This document shows positions 25,254-33,703 of a stretch of 40,540 nt of DNA, piece after piece (position 1 is the first letter of the stretch; each line of letters opens with the position of its first letter). This DNA is from Caldalkalibacillus thermarum. Lineage in GTDB: Bacteria > Bacillota > Bacilli > Caldalkalibacillales > Caldalkalibacillaceae. The notes below the pieces were generated by a model. The model was not told where the DNA came from and searched no databases. It was given only the letters and a program-made list of their open reading frames with translations. The position numbers and the translations under genes are program-made. The stretch is from the NCBI RefSeq assembly GCF_014644735.1, contig NZ_BMKZ01000031.1, forward strand, positions 312-40,851, written 5' to 3'.

Positions 25254-26168
25254 ATGGAAAAAACACAGCGTTTCTCTTTATATTTGCGTAAGTGGGGATT
25301 GCCCGCTTTTATGCTTAGCCCCTTCATGATTCTGGTCACCGTTTTCTACTTCTTGCCTGTCATTTTAATCGTGGTTTTGTCTTTTACCAGCATGGGCTCA
25401 GCAATGAGATGGGATTTTATTGGTTTTCAAAATTACAGATTCCTGTTTGAGGATCCCAATCTTCCTACCATCTTGACCAACACTCTGATCTATGTCTCTT
25501 TTACGCTTGGCATAAATGTCCTCTTTGGTCTTACCCTCGCCTTGTTAACCACCTATTTTATTCAGAAAGAATCAATCGGATTATTCTTTAGGACGATCTG
25601 GATGCTCCCCAGGATGTCACCGCCTGTGGTCTATGTTTTATTATGGTTGTGGTTTTTTGATCCCAGCAGTTATGGTGTGTTAAACAGCATAAGGGAGCTG
25701 ATGGGGCTGCCACCGACCATGTGGCTGGTCAACCAGCCCATGACAGCTGTTATTCTGGCCAATGGTTTAATCGGCGCTTCTTTCGGCATGATCATTTTTT
25801 CAGCAGCCATTAAATCGATTCCTCAAGATTTGTTCAAAGCGGCAAAAGTAGACGGGGCCGGCCATTGGTCGATCATCAAGGACATTATCCTGCCTGCCTT
25901 ACGCTGGCCGATTATGTTTGTCACCATATGGCAACTTTTGTCATTGCTGACCTCCTATGAATACATTTTGCTGTTAACCAATGGCGGACCTGGTTTTGAC
26001 AGCACGGTTCTGGCTCTTTATTCCTACCATAAAGCCTTTCAATTTTTTGAGTTTGGCTATGGAGCAGCGGTTTCCGTCGTGCTGGTGGCAGTGGCTATTG
26101 TCTTAACGGTGATGCTGTGGAAACTGTTCGGCATGCAAAAAATAGAAAGGGGAGCGCGGATAGACTAG
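25254..26168 (+). CDS. sugar ABC permease, MalF/UgpA type
   Basis: A 304-residue inner-membrane subunit with six helices. The first helix (FMLSPFMILVTVFYFLPVILIVVLSF) follows a basic N-terminus. The EAA loop reads DLFKAAKVDGAGHWSIIKDIILPAL, the contact with the ATPase, and the TNGGPGFDST loop before the last helices is typical. ATG 25254 has a near-ideal AGAAGGAGGGG. Length and all segments are complete, in contrast to the deleted homologue at 1952-2788. It forms the pore with the next gene product, and the second permease follows after 13 bases. Confidence 0.93.
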   Translation: MEKTQRFSLYLRKWGLPAFMLSPFMILVTVFYFLPVILIVVLSFTSMGSAMRWDFIGFQNYRFLFEDPNLPTILTNTLIYVSFTLGINVLFGLTLALLTTYFIQKESIGLFFRTIWMLPRMSPPVVYVLLWLWFFDPSSYGVLNSIRELMGLPPTMWLVNQPMTAVILANGLIGASFGMIIFSAAIKSIPQDLFKAAKVDGAGHWSIIKDIILPALRWPIMFVTIWQLLSLLTSYEYILLLTNGGPGFDSTVLALYSYHKAFQFFEFGYGAAVSVVLVAVAIVLTVMLWKLFGMQKIERGARID

Positions 26169-26187
26169 GACATAAGGGGGGTTGGGC

Positions 26188-27087
26188 ATGGACATTTCAT
26201 ATCGCGGTGAAGTAAGGAGCCAGGTTTCTTTTCCCAAAGCATTAAAATGGAAAAAACGAATGCCGTATATTGTGGCTTACGGCGTCTTGTTCATCACGAC
26301 ACTGCCTGTCATTTTGATGTATTTGTGGCTGCTCTTAAATTCGTTTTCCAGCCAGATGAAGTACGGTTTTATACCGGTAAACTTTACTCTGGATAACTGG
26401 CGGTTTCTGTGGACGAACGTGGAAATTGCCGGGTCTGTTTACCCGAGTATTTGGCTGGCCACTTGGAACTCCTTGGTCTTTGCCGGCGTATTAACCATCC
26501 TGGAGGTCATCATAGGCGTGATGGCCGGTTTTGCCCTGTCCCGCTTAAGGTTTCCCGGCCGTCATGGGTTATTAAAGATTACTTTGATTTTACACGCATT
26601 CCCAAGTATCGCCCTGTTGATTGCTGTCTTTTACATCCTTAACTTTCTTGGCTTGTTTGATACCTTATGGGGAGTCGTCCTGGTCAAGACCGCCCTGCAA
26701 ATTCCTCTCACGGCGTGGATTATTAAAGGTTTCTTCGATGATGTGCCCTGGGATGTGGAATGGGCCGGTTTAATCGATGGGTGCAACCGGTTTAAAGTAT
26801 GGTATTCCATTGTCCTGCCCTTGGTTAAACCTGGAATTGCCGCCGTATGCATCTTTTCATTCCTGTCTGGCTGGTCGGAGTTTCTGTTACTCTATACCTT
26901 TATCATTAGTGACAGTAATATCACCTTGGCCACCTATTTGCAAAAGCTGCTGAGCGATCCCAACTTGGTGCCGTACGGTTTATTGACAGCTGTTTCGGTC
27001 TTCTATATGCTGCCTGTCATTGTCTTCTTCATCCTCACCCAAAAATCCTTAATGCATATGCATGCGGGAGGAGGTAAAGGCGTATGA
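26188..27087 (+). CDS. sugar ABC permease, MalG/UgpE type
   Basis: The partner permease, 299 residues, six helices, with the EAA-like loop VEWAGLIDGCNRFKVWYSIVLPLVKP; here the canonical Glu-Ala-Ala reads Trp-Ala-Gly after Glu, a modest variant. The start is ATG 26188, 7 bases after AAGGGGG; the frame opens at a TTG six bases earlier. A long periplasmic loop (NFTLDNWRFLWTNVEIAGSV) precedes helix 2. The stop overlaps the ATG of the ATPase gene (ATGA), so translation is coupled. Complete. Confidence 0.93.
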   Translation: MDISYRGEVRSQVSFPKALKWKKRMPYIVAYGVLFITTLPVILMYLWLLLNSFSSQMKYGFIPVNFTLDNWRFLWTNVEIAGSVYPSIWLATWNSLVFAGVLTILEVIIGVMAGFALSRLRFPGRHGLLKITLILHAFPSIALLIAVFYILNFLGLFDTLWGVVLVKTALQIPLTAWIIKGFFDDVPWDVEWAGLIDGCNRFKVWYSIVLPLVKPGIAAVCIFSFLSGWSEFLLLYTFIISDSNITLATYLQKLLSDPNLVPYGLLTAVSVFYMLPVIVFFILTQKSLMHMHAGGGKGV

Positions 27088-28214
27088 GAATAGAGTTAAG
27101 AAATGTGTCCAAGCGCTTCGATAAGGCCGATGTGATTGAGAACTTGAATTTGGTGATTGAGGACGGGGAATTTGTGGCTTTATTGGGGCCCAGCGGGTGT
27201 GGAAAATCCACCACCCTGTTGATGCTGGCCGGAATATACAAGCCGACTAAGGGAGACATTCTTTTTGACGGGCAAATTGTGAATGAAGTAGAACCCAAAG
27301 ACCGGAAAATAGGGATGCTCTTTCAAAGTTACGCCTTGTACCCGCACATGACCGTACTGGAAAACATTATGTTCCCTTTAAAACAAATGAAAGTGCCCAA
27401 AAAAGAAAGGGTTGAGCGGGCCAAAGAAGCAGCAGCACTGGTTAAACTTGACCACTTGCTTGACCGCCTGCCCAGCGAACTGTCCGGCGGCCAGCAGCAG
27501 CGCGTCGCCTTGGCCCGTGCGGTTGTGAAAGAACCGAAATTGCTTCTGTTGGATGAACCCCTTTCAAATTTGGATGCCCGCTTAAAGATTGAAATGAGAG
27601 AGGAGATTAAACGGATTCAGCAGGAGCTCGGGATCACGACAGTCATGGTCACCCATGACCAGGAAGAGGCCTTAACCATGGCAGACCGGGTTGCCATCAT
27701 GAAAGATGGAGAATTAGTCCAATACAGTAAGCCCCTTGATTTGTATCATCACCCCAAAAACTACTTTGTTGCCCATTTCATTGGCAGCCCGCCCATGAAC
27801 TTTTTGAAAGGTCAATTATCTGTGCAGGATGATCAGCTTCAGTTTGCCGGTGAGGGCACAAAGATCAACTTGGGCCGCTGCCTCAAGGAATTTAACGTCC
27901 GTGACGGCCAAAGTGTCTATCTGGGGGTGCGGCCCCATGATTTGAAACTGGGCAAAAAGGGTCAGATTACATTAACGGGGGTTATCAATCTGACAGAGCC
28001 TCTGGGTCACACCACCCTGGTCAATGTGACGGTCGGCAACTCATTGTTCCGCTTCTTCAGTGACAAAAAATTTGTAGCAGGTTTGAGAGGCGAAGTGGAA
28101 ATATCTTTTGACAGACACGCCTTGCATTTGTTTGATGCTTCAACCGGGGAATCGCTCAGCAAGGGGCACTTGGCTGATGAGCCAGAAGTCAGTGAAAACA
28201 TTATACCTATGTAA
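27084..28214 (+). CDS. MalK/UgpC-type sugar ABC transporter ATPase
   Basis: A 376-residue energy subunit. Walker A GPSGCGKST is at residues 35-43, the Q-loop is MLFQSYALYPHM, the signature is LSGGQQQRVALARA, Walker B is LLLLDEPLSNLDARL and the H-loop is VMVTHDQEEA. The C-terminal third is the TOBE/OB regulatory domain of the MalK class (VYLGVRPHDLKL). The ATG overlaps the preceding stop and has GGAGGAGGT 8 bases upstream. Having its own ATPase makes this importer self-sufficient; such ATPases often serve several sugar importers in Bacillaceae, so it could also have energised the decayed ones nearby. Confidence 0.95.
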   Translation: MRIELRNVSKRFDKADVIENLNLVIEDGEFVALLGPSGCGKSTTLLMLAGIYKPTKGDILFDGQIVNEVEPKDRKIGMLFQSYALYPHMTVLENIMFPLKQMKVPKKERVERAKEAAALVKLDHLLDRLPSELSGGQQQRVALARAVVKEPKLLLLDEPLSNLDARLKIEMREEIKRIQQELGITTVMVTHDQEEALTMADRVAIMKDGELVQYSKPLDLYHHPKNYFVAHFIGSPPMNFLKGQLSVQDDQLQFAGEGTKINLGRCLKEFNVRDGQSVYLGVRPHDLKLGKKGQITLTGVINLTEPLGHTTLVNVTVGNSLFRFFSDKKFVAGLRGEVEISFDRHALHLFDASTGESLSKGHLADEPEVSENIIPM

Positions 28215-28249
28215 CGTTGGGGCTGCCATTGTTACCACAGTATAGAAGA

Positions 28250-28290
28250 AACCCCTGATGCTTCGTGAGAAGGTCAGGGGGTGTTTTATT
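28250..28290. terminator. dispersed hairpin, copy 2, terminator between convergent genes
   Basis: ACCCCTGATGCTTC-GT-GAGAAGGTCAGGGG followed by GTGTTTTATT ends the ABC operon and lies four bases before the stop of the minus-strand TM2 gene. It shares sequence, not only shape, with 19870-19905. Confidence 0.75.
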
Positions 28291-28294
28291 ATGA

Positions 28295-28627
28295 CTACCC
28301 ATTAAACTGTTTGATTTTATGGATCAACTGTTCCTCAATTTCCCGGTTCTTTTGCTCAAGACGGCCATTAATCAAGAAAGCATCGATGATAACCCAGATA
28401 AAGGTCGGCAGGAAAAAGGTAAACCACCCCACCAGCAAGGTGACCAGGAGCATACCCACAGCGTAACCGGTATCACCTAAGTAGAAGCGGTGTCCTCCCA
28501 AACCTCCCAAAAAGAACCATAACAGCCACATGACCACTTTGCTTTTCTTTTTATTGTTGAACTCCGACTGGAGCATAGCCAGTTGGCGTTCATCCAGTTG
28601 TTGCTTAAGGTACAAGTTGTCGCTCAT
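28295..28627 (-). CDS. TM2-domain membrane protein
   Basis: A 110-residue protein with a charged helical N-terminus (LKQQLDERQLAMLQSEFNNKKK), then the TM2 domain: helix 1 WLLWFFLGGLGGHRFYLGD, a short turn and helix 2 with WFTFFLPTFIWVIIDAFLI, then a charged amphipathic tail. The GGHRFYLGD motif between the helices is diagnostic of the domain. Function is unknown for the family; some members have superinfection or stress roles, which I do not infer here. The upstream GAGATGAGACATGAG carries a weak ribosome binding site. Convergent with the ABC operon. Confidence 0.85.
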   Translation of the reverse strand: MSDNLYLKQQLDERQLAMLQSEFNNKKKSKVVMWLLWFFLGGLGGHRFYLGDTGYAVGMLLVTLLVGWFTFFLPTFIWVIIDAFLINGRLEQKNREIEEQLIHKIKQFNG

Positions 28628-28741
28628 GTCTCATCTCCCATTTCAAATTATTTTACGGTAAAGTTTATGCATGATCGAACTGAATATGCCTGATTGACCC
28701 GCCGTTTTTCCGCCTTGTCAAATTGTTGTGTGCACTTATTG

Positions 28742-28770
28742 TTGCAAAGATCACAAGCAACCCGTATAGT
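28742..28770 (+). promoter_or_regulatory. candidate sigma-A promoter
   Basis: -35 TTGCAA (28742-28747), 17-base spacer, -10 TATAGT (28765-28770), about 100 bases before the small membrane-protein gene at 28873. The remaining 28628-28741 shows nothing else supportable. Confidence 0.5.
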
Positions 28771-28872
28771 AGTCTTAAGCTGCCAGCAATACGCATAACG
28801 TATCCTAAAAATGTGTAACGATCAGGGGGCTGGCCAGTGCAAATGAAAATTACACTGAACAGGGGGATGGTC

Positions 28873-29274
28873 ATGACAAATCAGGTGAAGCAAGACGGTG
28901 GCTGGATCAGAAAGGTTTATCTGTATCTCACCATGTTGATCACCTTGCTCATGGTGATCGGAGGCAGTGTCGGGGTGGTGATGGCCGTAGCAGACATCGT
29001 GGCGCCTACGCCTTACTACATGTCCTTTGAAGAGTATCGTCATATGCATACAGTGAAGCAGGGGGAAGGGCGTACAGAGATTGGCGGGGAAGCGGAAGTT
29101 GACGAGCAAACCTTGCGTGCCCAGTATGAAGAGATGATCCGGTTAGAACGGGAACGCTCGGTGGAACGGGCCAAAAACAGCTTGATCAAAAGTTTAGCCT
29201 GGGTATTGGTGCCCTTGCCTGTTTTTATTTATTTCCAACGGCAGGTGCGCAAAGGCGGGGGCAACAAAAATTAA
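28873..29274 (+). CDS. small two-helix membrane protein, unknown function
   Basis: A 133-residue protein with helix 1 at about residues 15-40 (VYLYLTMLITLLMVIGGSVGVVMAVADI), an extracytoplasmic loop with a charged coiled stretch (LRAQYEEMIRLERERSVERA), helix 2 (SLAWVLVPLPVFIYF) and a basic tail. The frame opens at GTG 28837, but AGGGGG at 28861-28866 points to ATG 28873, 6 bases downstream. The family is not recognised. It precedes a MATE transporter by 126 bases on the same strand and may or may not be co-transcribed. Confidence 0.65.
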   Translation: MTNQVKQDGGWIRKVYLYLTMLITLLMVIGGSVGVVMAVADIVAPTPYYMSFEEYRHMHTVKQGEGRTEIGGEAEVDEQTLRAQYEEMIRLERERSVERAKNSLIKSLAWVLVPLPVFIYFQRQVRKGGGNKN

Positions 29275-29400
29275 GGCCTAACCGCTTCTTTGTTTGGGAG
29301 CCCATGGAGCAGACCCTGGCTACACTTAGGCAGATGGCACCAAAATGCTGCTGATCACATTCAAAAAGAGAGCAAATAAACGGACAGGGGAGAGGTGCTG

Positions 29401-30834
29401 ATGAAAATACAAAGTGAACGTTTGGGTAAGGAACCCATCCCCAAATTGCTGGCCAGATTGTCCATCCCGGCCATGGTAGGCATGTTTGTCATGGCCCTGT
29501 ATAACGTGGTTGATGCCATATTTATTGCCCGCAGTGTGGGCACTATCGGGGTGGCTGCAGTCTCCATCGCCTTTCCCGTCCAATTGATAGTGATGGCCAT
29601 AGCCGGTGCGATTGGCATTGGCGGTGCCTCGGTGATATCCAGGCGCCTGGGCGCCCAAAAAACAGAAGAAGCTAACCGTGTCTTTGGCAATGTGATCAGT
29701 ATGGTTTTAATGGTCAGCCTTGCCGGTGTGATTGCGGGTTTAAGTTTCCTGGAACCACTCTTACTGGCCTTTGGTGCCAGCGAGAGCATTATGCCTTACG
29801 CCAAGGATTATTTGGGCATTATCTTATTCGGCACCGTCTTTTTTGCTTTTGGCTTCTCGATGAATAACATTGTCCGCTCTGAAGGCAATGCCAAAATGGC
29901 CATGTTGACCATGGTCATTTCCGCCGGCCTAAATATGCTGCTCACCCCTGTCTTCATATTTGGTTTCGGCTGGGGCATTAAGGGGGCAGCTGGAGCAACC
30001 GTTTTAGCCCAGGCGATCACAGCACTGTATTTGGTTTACTATTTCAAATCGGGAAAAAGCAGCCTCACGTTCAAACCGGCCAATTTACGCCCTGACCTGG
30101 GTCTGCTCAAACAGATTTTCGCTATTGGGTCATCTGCGTTTGCTCACCAGGTGGCAGGAAGCATCATGTTTGTCATTGCCAATCATATGCTGGTCACCCA
30201 CGGCGGCGATTTGGCCGTGGCTGTGTTTGGCATGATCCACCGCATTATCATGTTTACCATTTTGCCTATGCTAGGTATTATGCAAGGCACTGCACCCATC
30301 GTGGGTTACAATTACGGCGCCCGGTTGTATCAACGCGTCAGCGAGACGATCAAGCTGGCCTATAAAGTGTCGACACTAATGGGATTGGTTGTTTTTGCCC
30401 TGGTGATGACATTTCCTCACCTGTTTTTACGAATTTTTACCAATGATCCGGAAGTGCTGGAGATGGGTACCACAGCACTCAGGTTCATCTTTGCCCTGTG
30501 CATGACCATCGGCATCCAGATGGTGACAGGTGGCGTTTTTCAGGCGTTAGGTAATGCCAAGGCGGCTCTCATTTTATCCTCGGCCCGCCAGGTGCTGTTT
30601 CTGATTCCCTTGCTGTTTATCTTGCCGCCTTTCCTGGGCTTGACCGGCATTTGGCTGGCCTTTCCTCTGGCTGACCTGTTGGCCTTCTGTTTAGCGCTGT
30701 TCTACCTCTACAGGTACAAAAATCTATTCTTTAACCAGAATCAGGAGCCCCCGGCAGGTCATTTGCAACATCAAGGGTCCCCTGCTGATCTGCACAAGGG
30801 TACTGTTCAGAAGCCCTCGGTGCCCTCCGCTTAA
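29401..30834 (+). CDS. MATE-family efflux transporter (MepA/NorM-like)
   Basis: A second, complete MATE protein of 477 residues. The N-terminal motif (LLARLSIPAMVGMFVMALYNVVDAIFIAR) and the start of the second repeat (LKQIFAIGSSAFAHQVAGSIMFVIANHML) mark the two six-helix bundles, and MLGIMQGTAPIVGYNYGAR is typical of the MepA branch. ATG 29401 follows AGGGGAGAGG by 6 bases; the frame opens two codons earlier at GTG. It is not closely similar to the MATE protein at 8783, so it is a separate subfamily and not a recent duplicate. A Gln/Pro/His-rich tail of about 35 residues extends past the last helix. Confidence 0.92.
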   Translation: MKIQSERLGKEPIPKLLARLSIPAMVGMFVMALYNVVDAIFIARSVGTIGVAAVSIAFPVQLIVMAIAGAIGIGGASVISRRLGAQKTEEANRVFGNVISMVLMVSLAGVIAGLSFLEPLLLAFGASESIMPYAKDYLGIILFGTVFFAFGFSMNNIVRSEGNAKMAMLTMVISAGLNMLLTPVFIFGFGWGIKGAAGATVLAQAITALYLVYYFKSGKSSLTFKPANLRPDLGLLKQIFAIGSSAFAHQVAGSIMFVIANHMLVTHGGDLAVAVFGMIHRIIMFTILPMLGIMQGTAPIVGYNYGARLYQRVSETIKLAYKVSTLMGLVVFALVMTFPHLFLRIFTNDPEVLEMGTTALRFIFALCMTIGIQMVTGGVFQALGNAKAALILSSARQVLFLIPLLFILPPFLGLTGIWLAFPLADLLAFCLALFYLYRYKNLFFNQNQEPPAGHLQHQGSPADLHKGTVQKPSVPSA

Positions 30835-30979
30835 GTGTAAGGCCACATTCTTCCATTTGCCTGACATGTGCTGCTCCGTTGGGGCAGTACAATGTTGTTT
30901 GTTTCAGATTATTTATGATATATTAAAAATACGGAACATTAAACGTGGGCATTCTGGTTTATAAAGGTATGTTGAGGGG

Positions 30980-31608
30980 ATGAAGGATCAGGTGTTGGGT
31001 TTGGAAGTGGTTTTGGCCGGCGGGCGCATCATCCGCACGGGGAGCATGGCTGTCAAGTCAGCGGCCGTCCAGCCAGCGTAGAAGAAGATGTCCAGTTGGC
31101 CAAGGAGATGACCCGGCATAATGGCGCCAAGGCCTGGGAAGAAGAGCGGGATTCCCTGAGGCGAGCCCGCCTGTGGGAAGCCCGCCACCAGGCCGCATTG
31201 GCGATCATCGCCCGCTCACCTGGCAAAAAACATATGGTCACTGATGTGTGTGTGCCTATCTCTGTATTGCCCGAGGCGATTGTCCAGGCCAGATCCGAAA
31301 TCGAGCGCCACCAGCTGGAGGCAGCCATTTTGGGACATGTAGGGGATGGCAATTTTCATGTGGCCTTTTGCTTTGATCCCGACCATCCAGACGAGCGCAA
31401 CAAAGCGCTGGCCGTGAACGAAGCTGTGGTCAATTTTGCCCTGGCACATGGGGGGACTTGTACCGGAGAACATGGCATCGGACTGGGCAAAATCAAGTAC
31501 CTGGAAGTCCAATACGGCCCGGCCGTTGAGGTGATGGCTGCCTTAAAACAAACCTTGGATCCCCGCCACATCTTAAATCCAGGAAAAATCATCAGGACCG
31601 GTATATAA
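30980..31608 (+). pseudogene. GlcD-type FAD-linked glycolate/lactate oxidase, two blocks missing
   Basis: The remaining text matches FAD-binding oxidases of the GlcD / D-lactate dehydrogenase family. MKDQVLGLEVVLAGGRIIRTG is from the end of the FAD (PCMH) domain. After AVKSAA, at about 31066, a frameshift and jump leads to SVEEDVQLAKEMTRHNGAKA and the C-terminal domain (ILGHVGDGNFHVAFCFDP, HGGTCTGEHGIGLGKIKYL, LDPRHILNPGKI). The first ~150 residues and a middle block of some 130-150 are gone. About 205 of a normal ~460-470 residues survive. The long downstream frame from 31096 is only the C-terminal part, not a gene with its own start signal. Confidence 0.9.
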
Positions 31609-31634
31609 ACCCGGTCCCGTCTAAGATTATTGCT

Positions 31635-32735
31635 TTAGGGTTCTAGTGTGTCTAACAAGTCACGTGCAGCCTGCCAAGTCTCTTCGTCAATGTCCGCTTG
31701 TGCGGCAACCAGTTCTTTCAATAGCGCCACGGCTTCTGCTTTGCGGCCTGTATCCATCAAAAAACAAGCATAGCGGTAGCGGCCAAAATGCCAGTCTGGC
31801 ATCGTTTGAAACAACTGCCGAAACTCTTCCTCCGCTTGGGCCACCTGCCCGTCCGCAGCCAGTATATCCGCTTTGTCACACCAATAATTGCCCCGTTGAT
31901 ATTCATCGTTTTCCAGTTCCAGCAAAGATTGGGTCACTTCCAGGCCCAGCTGTGTATACCCGTCATGATTAAAACAAAACATTTGTAAATCTTGCAAGGC
32001 ATTGCGGAGATAATCCGAATGCCCCATTTGCCTGGCCTGGCTAACGTTGTCTTTTAGTGCCAGTTCCGCCCCCTTGACATCTTCAGCCTGTTCAAAGTAC
32101 CGGGCAATGTGGACCCGGTTTTCCAGCTGAAAAAGGGGATGTAAAGGGTCGCCGAGAAACCATTTCGCAGCTTCGGTCATATAGGAACCTTGGCCTAAAA
32201 TTAACATGCCGGCCATGGGATCCACCTGGTCCAGATCCGGTACAGTGGTGGTGACGTCTAAACAGCAGCGTTTATATTTTCGTCCGCTGCCACACGGGCA
32301 GGGTTCGTTACGGCCCGTTTTTTTCCGCTGCACGCCCAACAGGCGCACACCAGCTTCATATGCTTGTATATCGAACGGTTGTTTAAACTTCAGACTTTGA
32401 TCCAGAAAATGAATAAAAACCCGCGCAATATTGGCCCTGGCCGCATGGTCACTTAAGCCCATCGCCCTGAGGCGGCGCATGGTGAGCGGCAAGCTTTCCA
32501 GCTGGGGATCAGCCAGCTGGTTTACAATGATGGCTTCAATATAGACATGTAAAAGCGGATTCACCCCATTGATCACCACTTGGCCAGGCAGGTGGTTGCG
32601 CCGTTCCAGAAGCAGCTGTACTTCAGGATGTTCTTCCAAAACAGCTGCTAAGCCAGCCACATGGATGTCCCCCTCAGCCAGCTCGGGCCTTAGAAGCTCC
32701 TTTACAAGCTGGTCCAAATCCGTCTTGTACTGCAC
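31635..32735 (-). CDS. DUF1841-like protein with SEC-C zinc motif and TPR-type C-terminus
   Basis: A 366-residue cytoplasmic protein in three parts. Residues 1-125 are an all-alpha region with a DUF1841-like segment (NPLLHVYIEAIIVNQLA). Residues 141-158 are a SEC-C motif, GRNEPCPCGSGRKYKRCC, whose Cys residues (146, 148, 157 and/or 158) bind Zn as in the SecA tail. Residues 215-366 are helical pairs resembling TPRs (AEEEFRQLFQTMPDWHFGRYRYAC). The start is GTG 32735, four bases after GAGGGGAG. SEC-C parts mediate protein or ribosome contact, and the specific role is unknown. Complete, and alone on its strand. Confidence 0.8.
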   Translation of the reverse strand: MQYKTDLDQLVKELLRPELAEGDIHVAGLAAVLEEHPEVQLLLERRNHLPGQVVINGVNPLLHVYIEAIIVNQLADPQLESLPLTMRRLRAMGLSDHAARANIARVFIHFLDQSLKFKQPFDIQAYEAGVRLLGVQRKKTGRNEPCPCGSGRKYKRCCLDVTTTVPDLDQVDPMAGMLILGQGSYMTEAAKWFLGDPLHPLFQLENRVHIARYFEQAEDVKGAELALKDNVSQARQMGHSDYLRNALQDLQMFCFNHDGYTQLGLEVTQSLLELENDEYQRGNYWCDKADILAADGQVAQAEEEFRQLFQTMPDWHFGRYRYACFLMDTGRKAEAVALLKELVAAQADIDEETWQAARDLLDTLEP

Positions 32736-32783
32736 AGGACTCCCCTCTCTCCACCGGTCATTTTAATACTTATTGTAGCGTAT

Positions 32784-32996
32784 TTGGCCACTCACGTCAC
32801 GTTAAAACATCAGGCGAAAGTCATCGCAGTAGATCCAGCATGGACAGCAAGCAAGGAGGAGGACAAACCCCCGAGATATTACGTAGAAAAAGTGAGCAAG
32901 ACCATTGAACAAGTGACCAGAGACAACATCCCCTACCTTAAAGGCAAGGCCAATCTGCCCGTGTACCAAGCGTTAAAGGGGTTGGTCGGTTTTTAA
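32784..32996 (+). pseudogene. orphan gene fragment, family not recognised
   Basis: A 70-codon frame with protein-like composition (KVIAVDPAWTASKEEDKPP, then DNIPYLKGKANLPVYQALKG) and a normal stop. Its first codon is a TTG without ribosome binding site, and the frame stays open upstream. It looks like the C-terminal end of a longer gene cut by deletion. I cannot name the family; a transposase tail is one guess. From 32997 to 33111 I see nothing supportable. Confidence 0.35.
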
Positions 32997-33111
32997 AACG
33001 GGATAAGATGTGACCAAGAGAGTACCCTCAAACAATGAATCCGCTTACATGAATAAAGGAGATAAAAATACTGCCCACAAATACTTGACTCAGACTTCAA
33101 TAGACACACGC

Positions 33112-33147
33112 TTGACAGAAATCCGGCCATATAGTTAAACTGTTTAA
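33112..33147 (+). promoter_or_regulatory. promoter overlapped by a MarR-type palindrome
   Basis: -35 TTGACA (33112-33117) and -10 TAAACT (33136-33141), 18-base spacer. The perfect palindrome TTAAAC-T-GTTTAA (33135-33147) covers the -10, and the string ATAGTTAAA appears twice around it (33131 and 33147). This is the expected arrangement for autorepression by the MarR protein encoded at 33251, with the pump gene in the same transcript. Confidence 0.7.
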
Positions 33148-33250
33148 TAGTTAAATCATTGAATCAATTGGTTGTAAAAGATCGTTGAGTGCGGATTGAG
33201 CCAGGAGTTGCGTGTATCGAGGATCTCGTGCCAGGAGGGAGAGTGAAATC

Positions 33251-33703
33251 GTGCACCAGGAAAGTATCCGGCACTTCATCGACCGTTATCTGTCCATCAC
33301 TTTCTTCGTAACGAAAAGGGCAGCCATCCTGGTCAAATCAGAGCTGGATCAGGATATGACAACTGATCAATTTTTTTTGCTGCGTTATATCCAACGGTGT
33401 GGCCAATGTACATCAACGCAGTTGGCAGCCGCCTTTGTCGTTAACAAAAGCGCAATTACAGCCATCACCAACAGACTGGTGGATAAAGGTTTTCTGGAAC
33501 GGAAACGCGATCCTCGTGACCGCCGTCTGGTCTGTCTTGAACTCTCACCCGCTGGAAAAAAGTGGCTGGCTGCAACTGAAGAAAAAATATACCAGCTGGT
33601 CAAAAAAGTGATCACTCATTTTTCACAACAGGAGATCGAAACCTTTATCAACACATATGAAAAACTGAATCACATCTTACGGGAGATGGAGGAAAAAGCA
33701 TGA
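33251..33703 (+). CDS. MarR-family transcriptional regulator
   Basis: A 150-residue winged helix protein. It has dimerisation helices at both ends, the recognition segment QLAAAFVVNKSAITAITNRLVDKGFLER and the wing RDPRDRRLVCLELSPAGKK, all typical of MarR. The frame opens at GTG 33212, but AGGAGGGA (33233-33240) points to GTG 33251, 10 bases on. The ATGA overlap with the MMPL gene couples both. It probably represses its own operon through the palindrome at 33135 and is released by a ligand that the pump exports. No truncation seen. Confidence 0.92.
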   Translation: MHQESIRHFIDRYLSITFFVTKRAAILVKSELDQDMTTDQFFLLRYIQRCGQCTSTQLAAAFVVNKSAITAITNRLVDKGFLERKRDPRDRRLVCLELSPAGKKWLAATEEKIYQLVKKVITHFSQQEIETFINTYEKLNHILREMEEKA

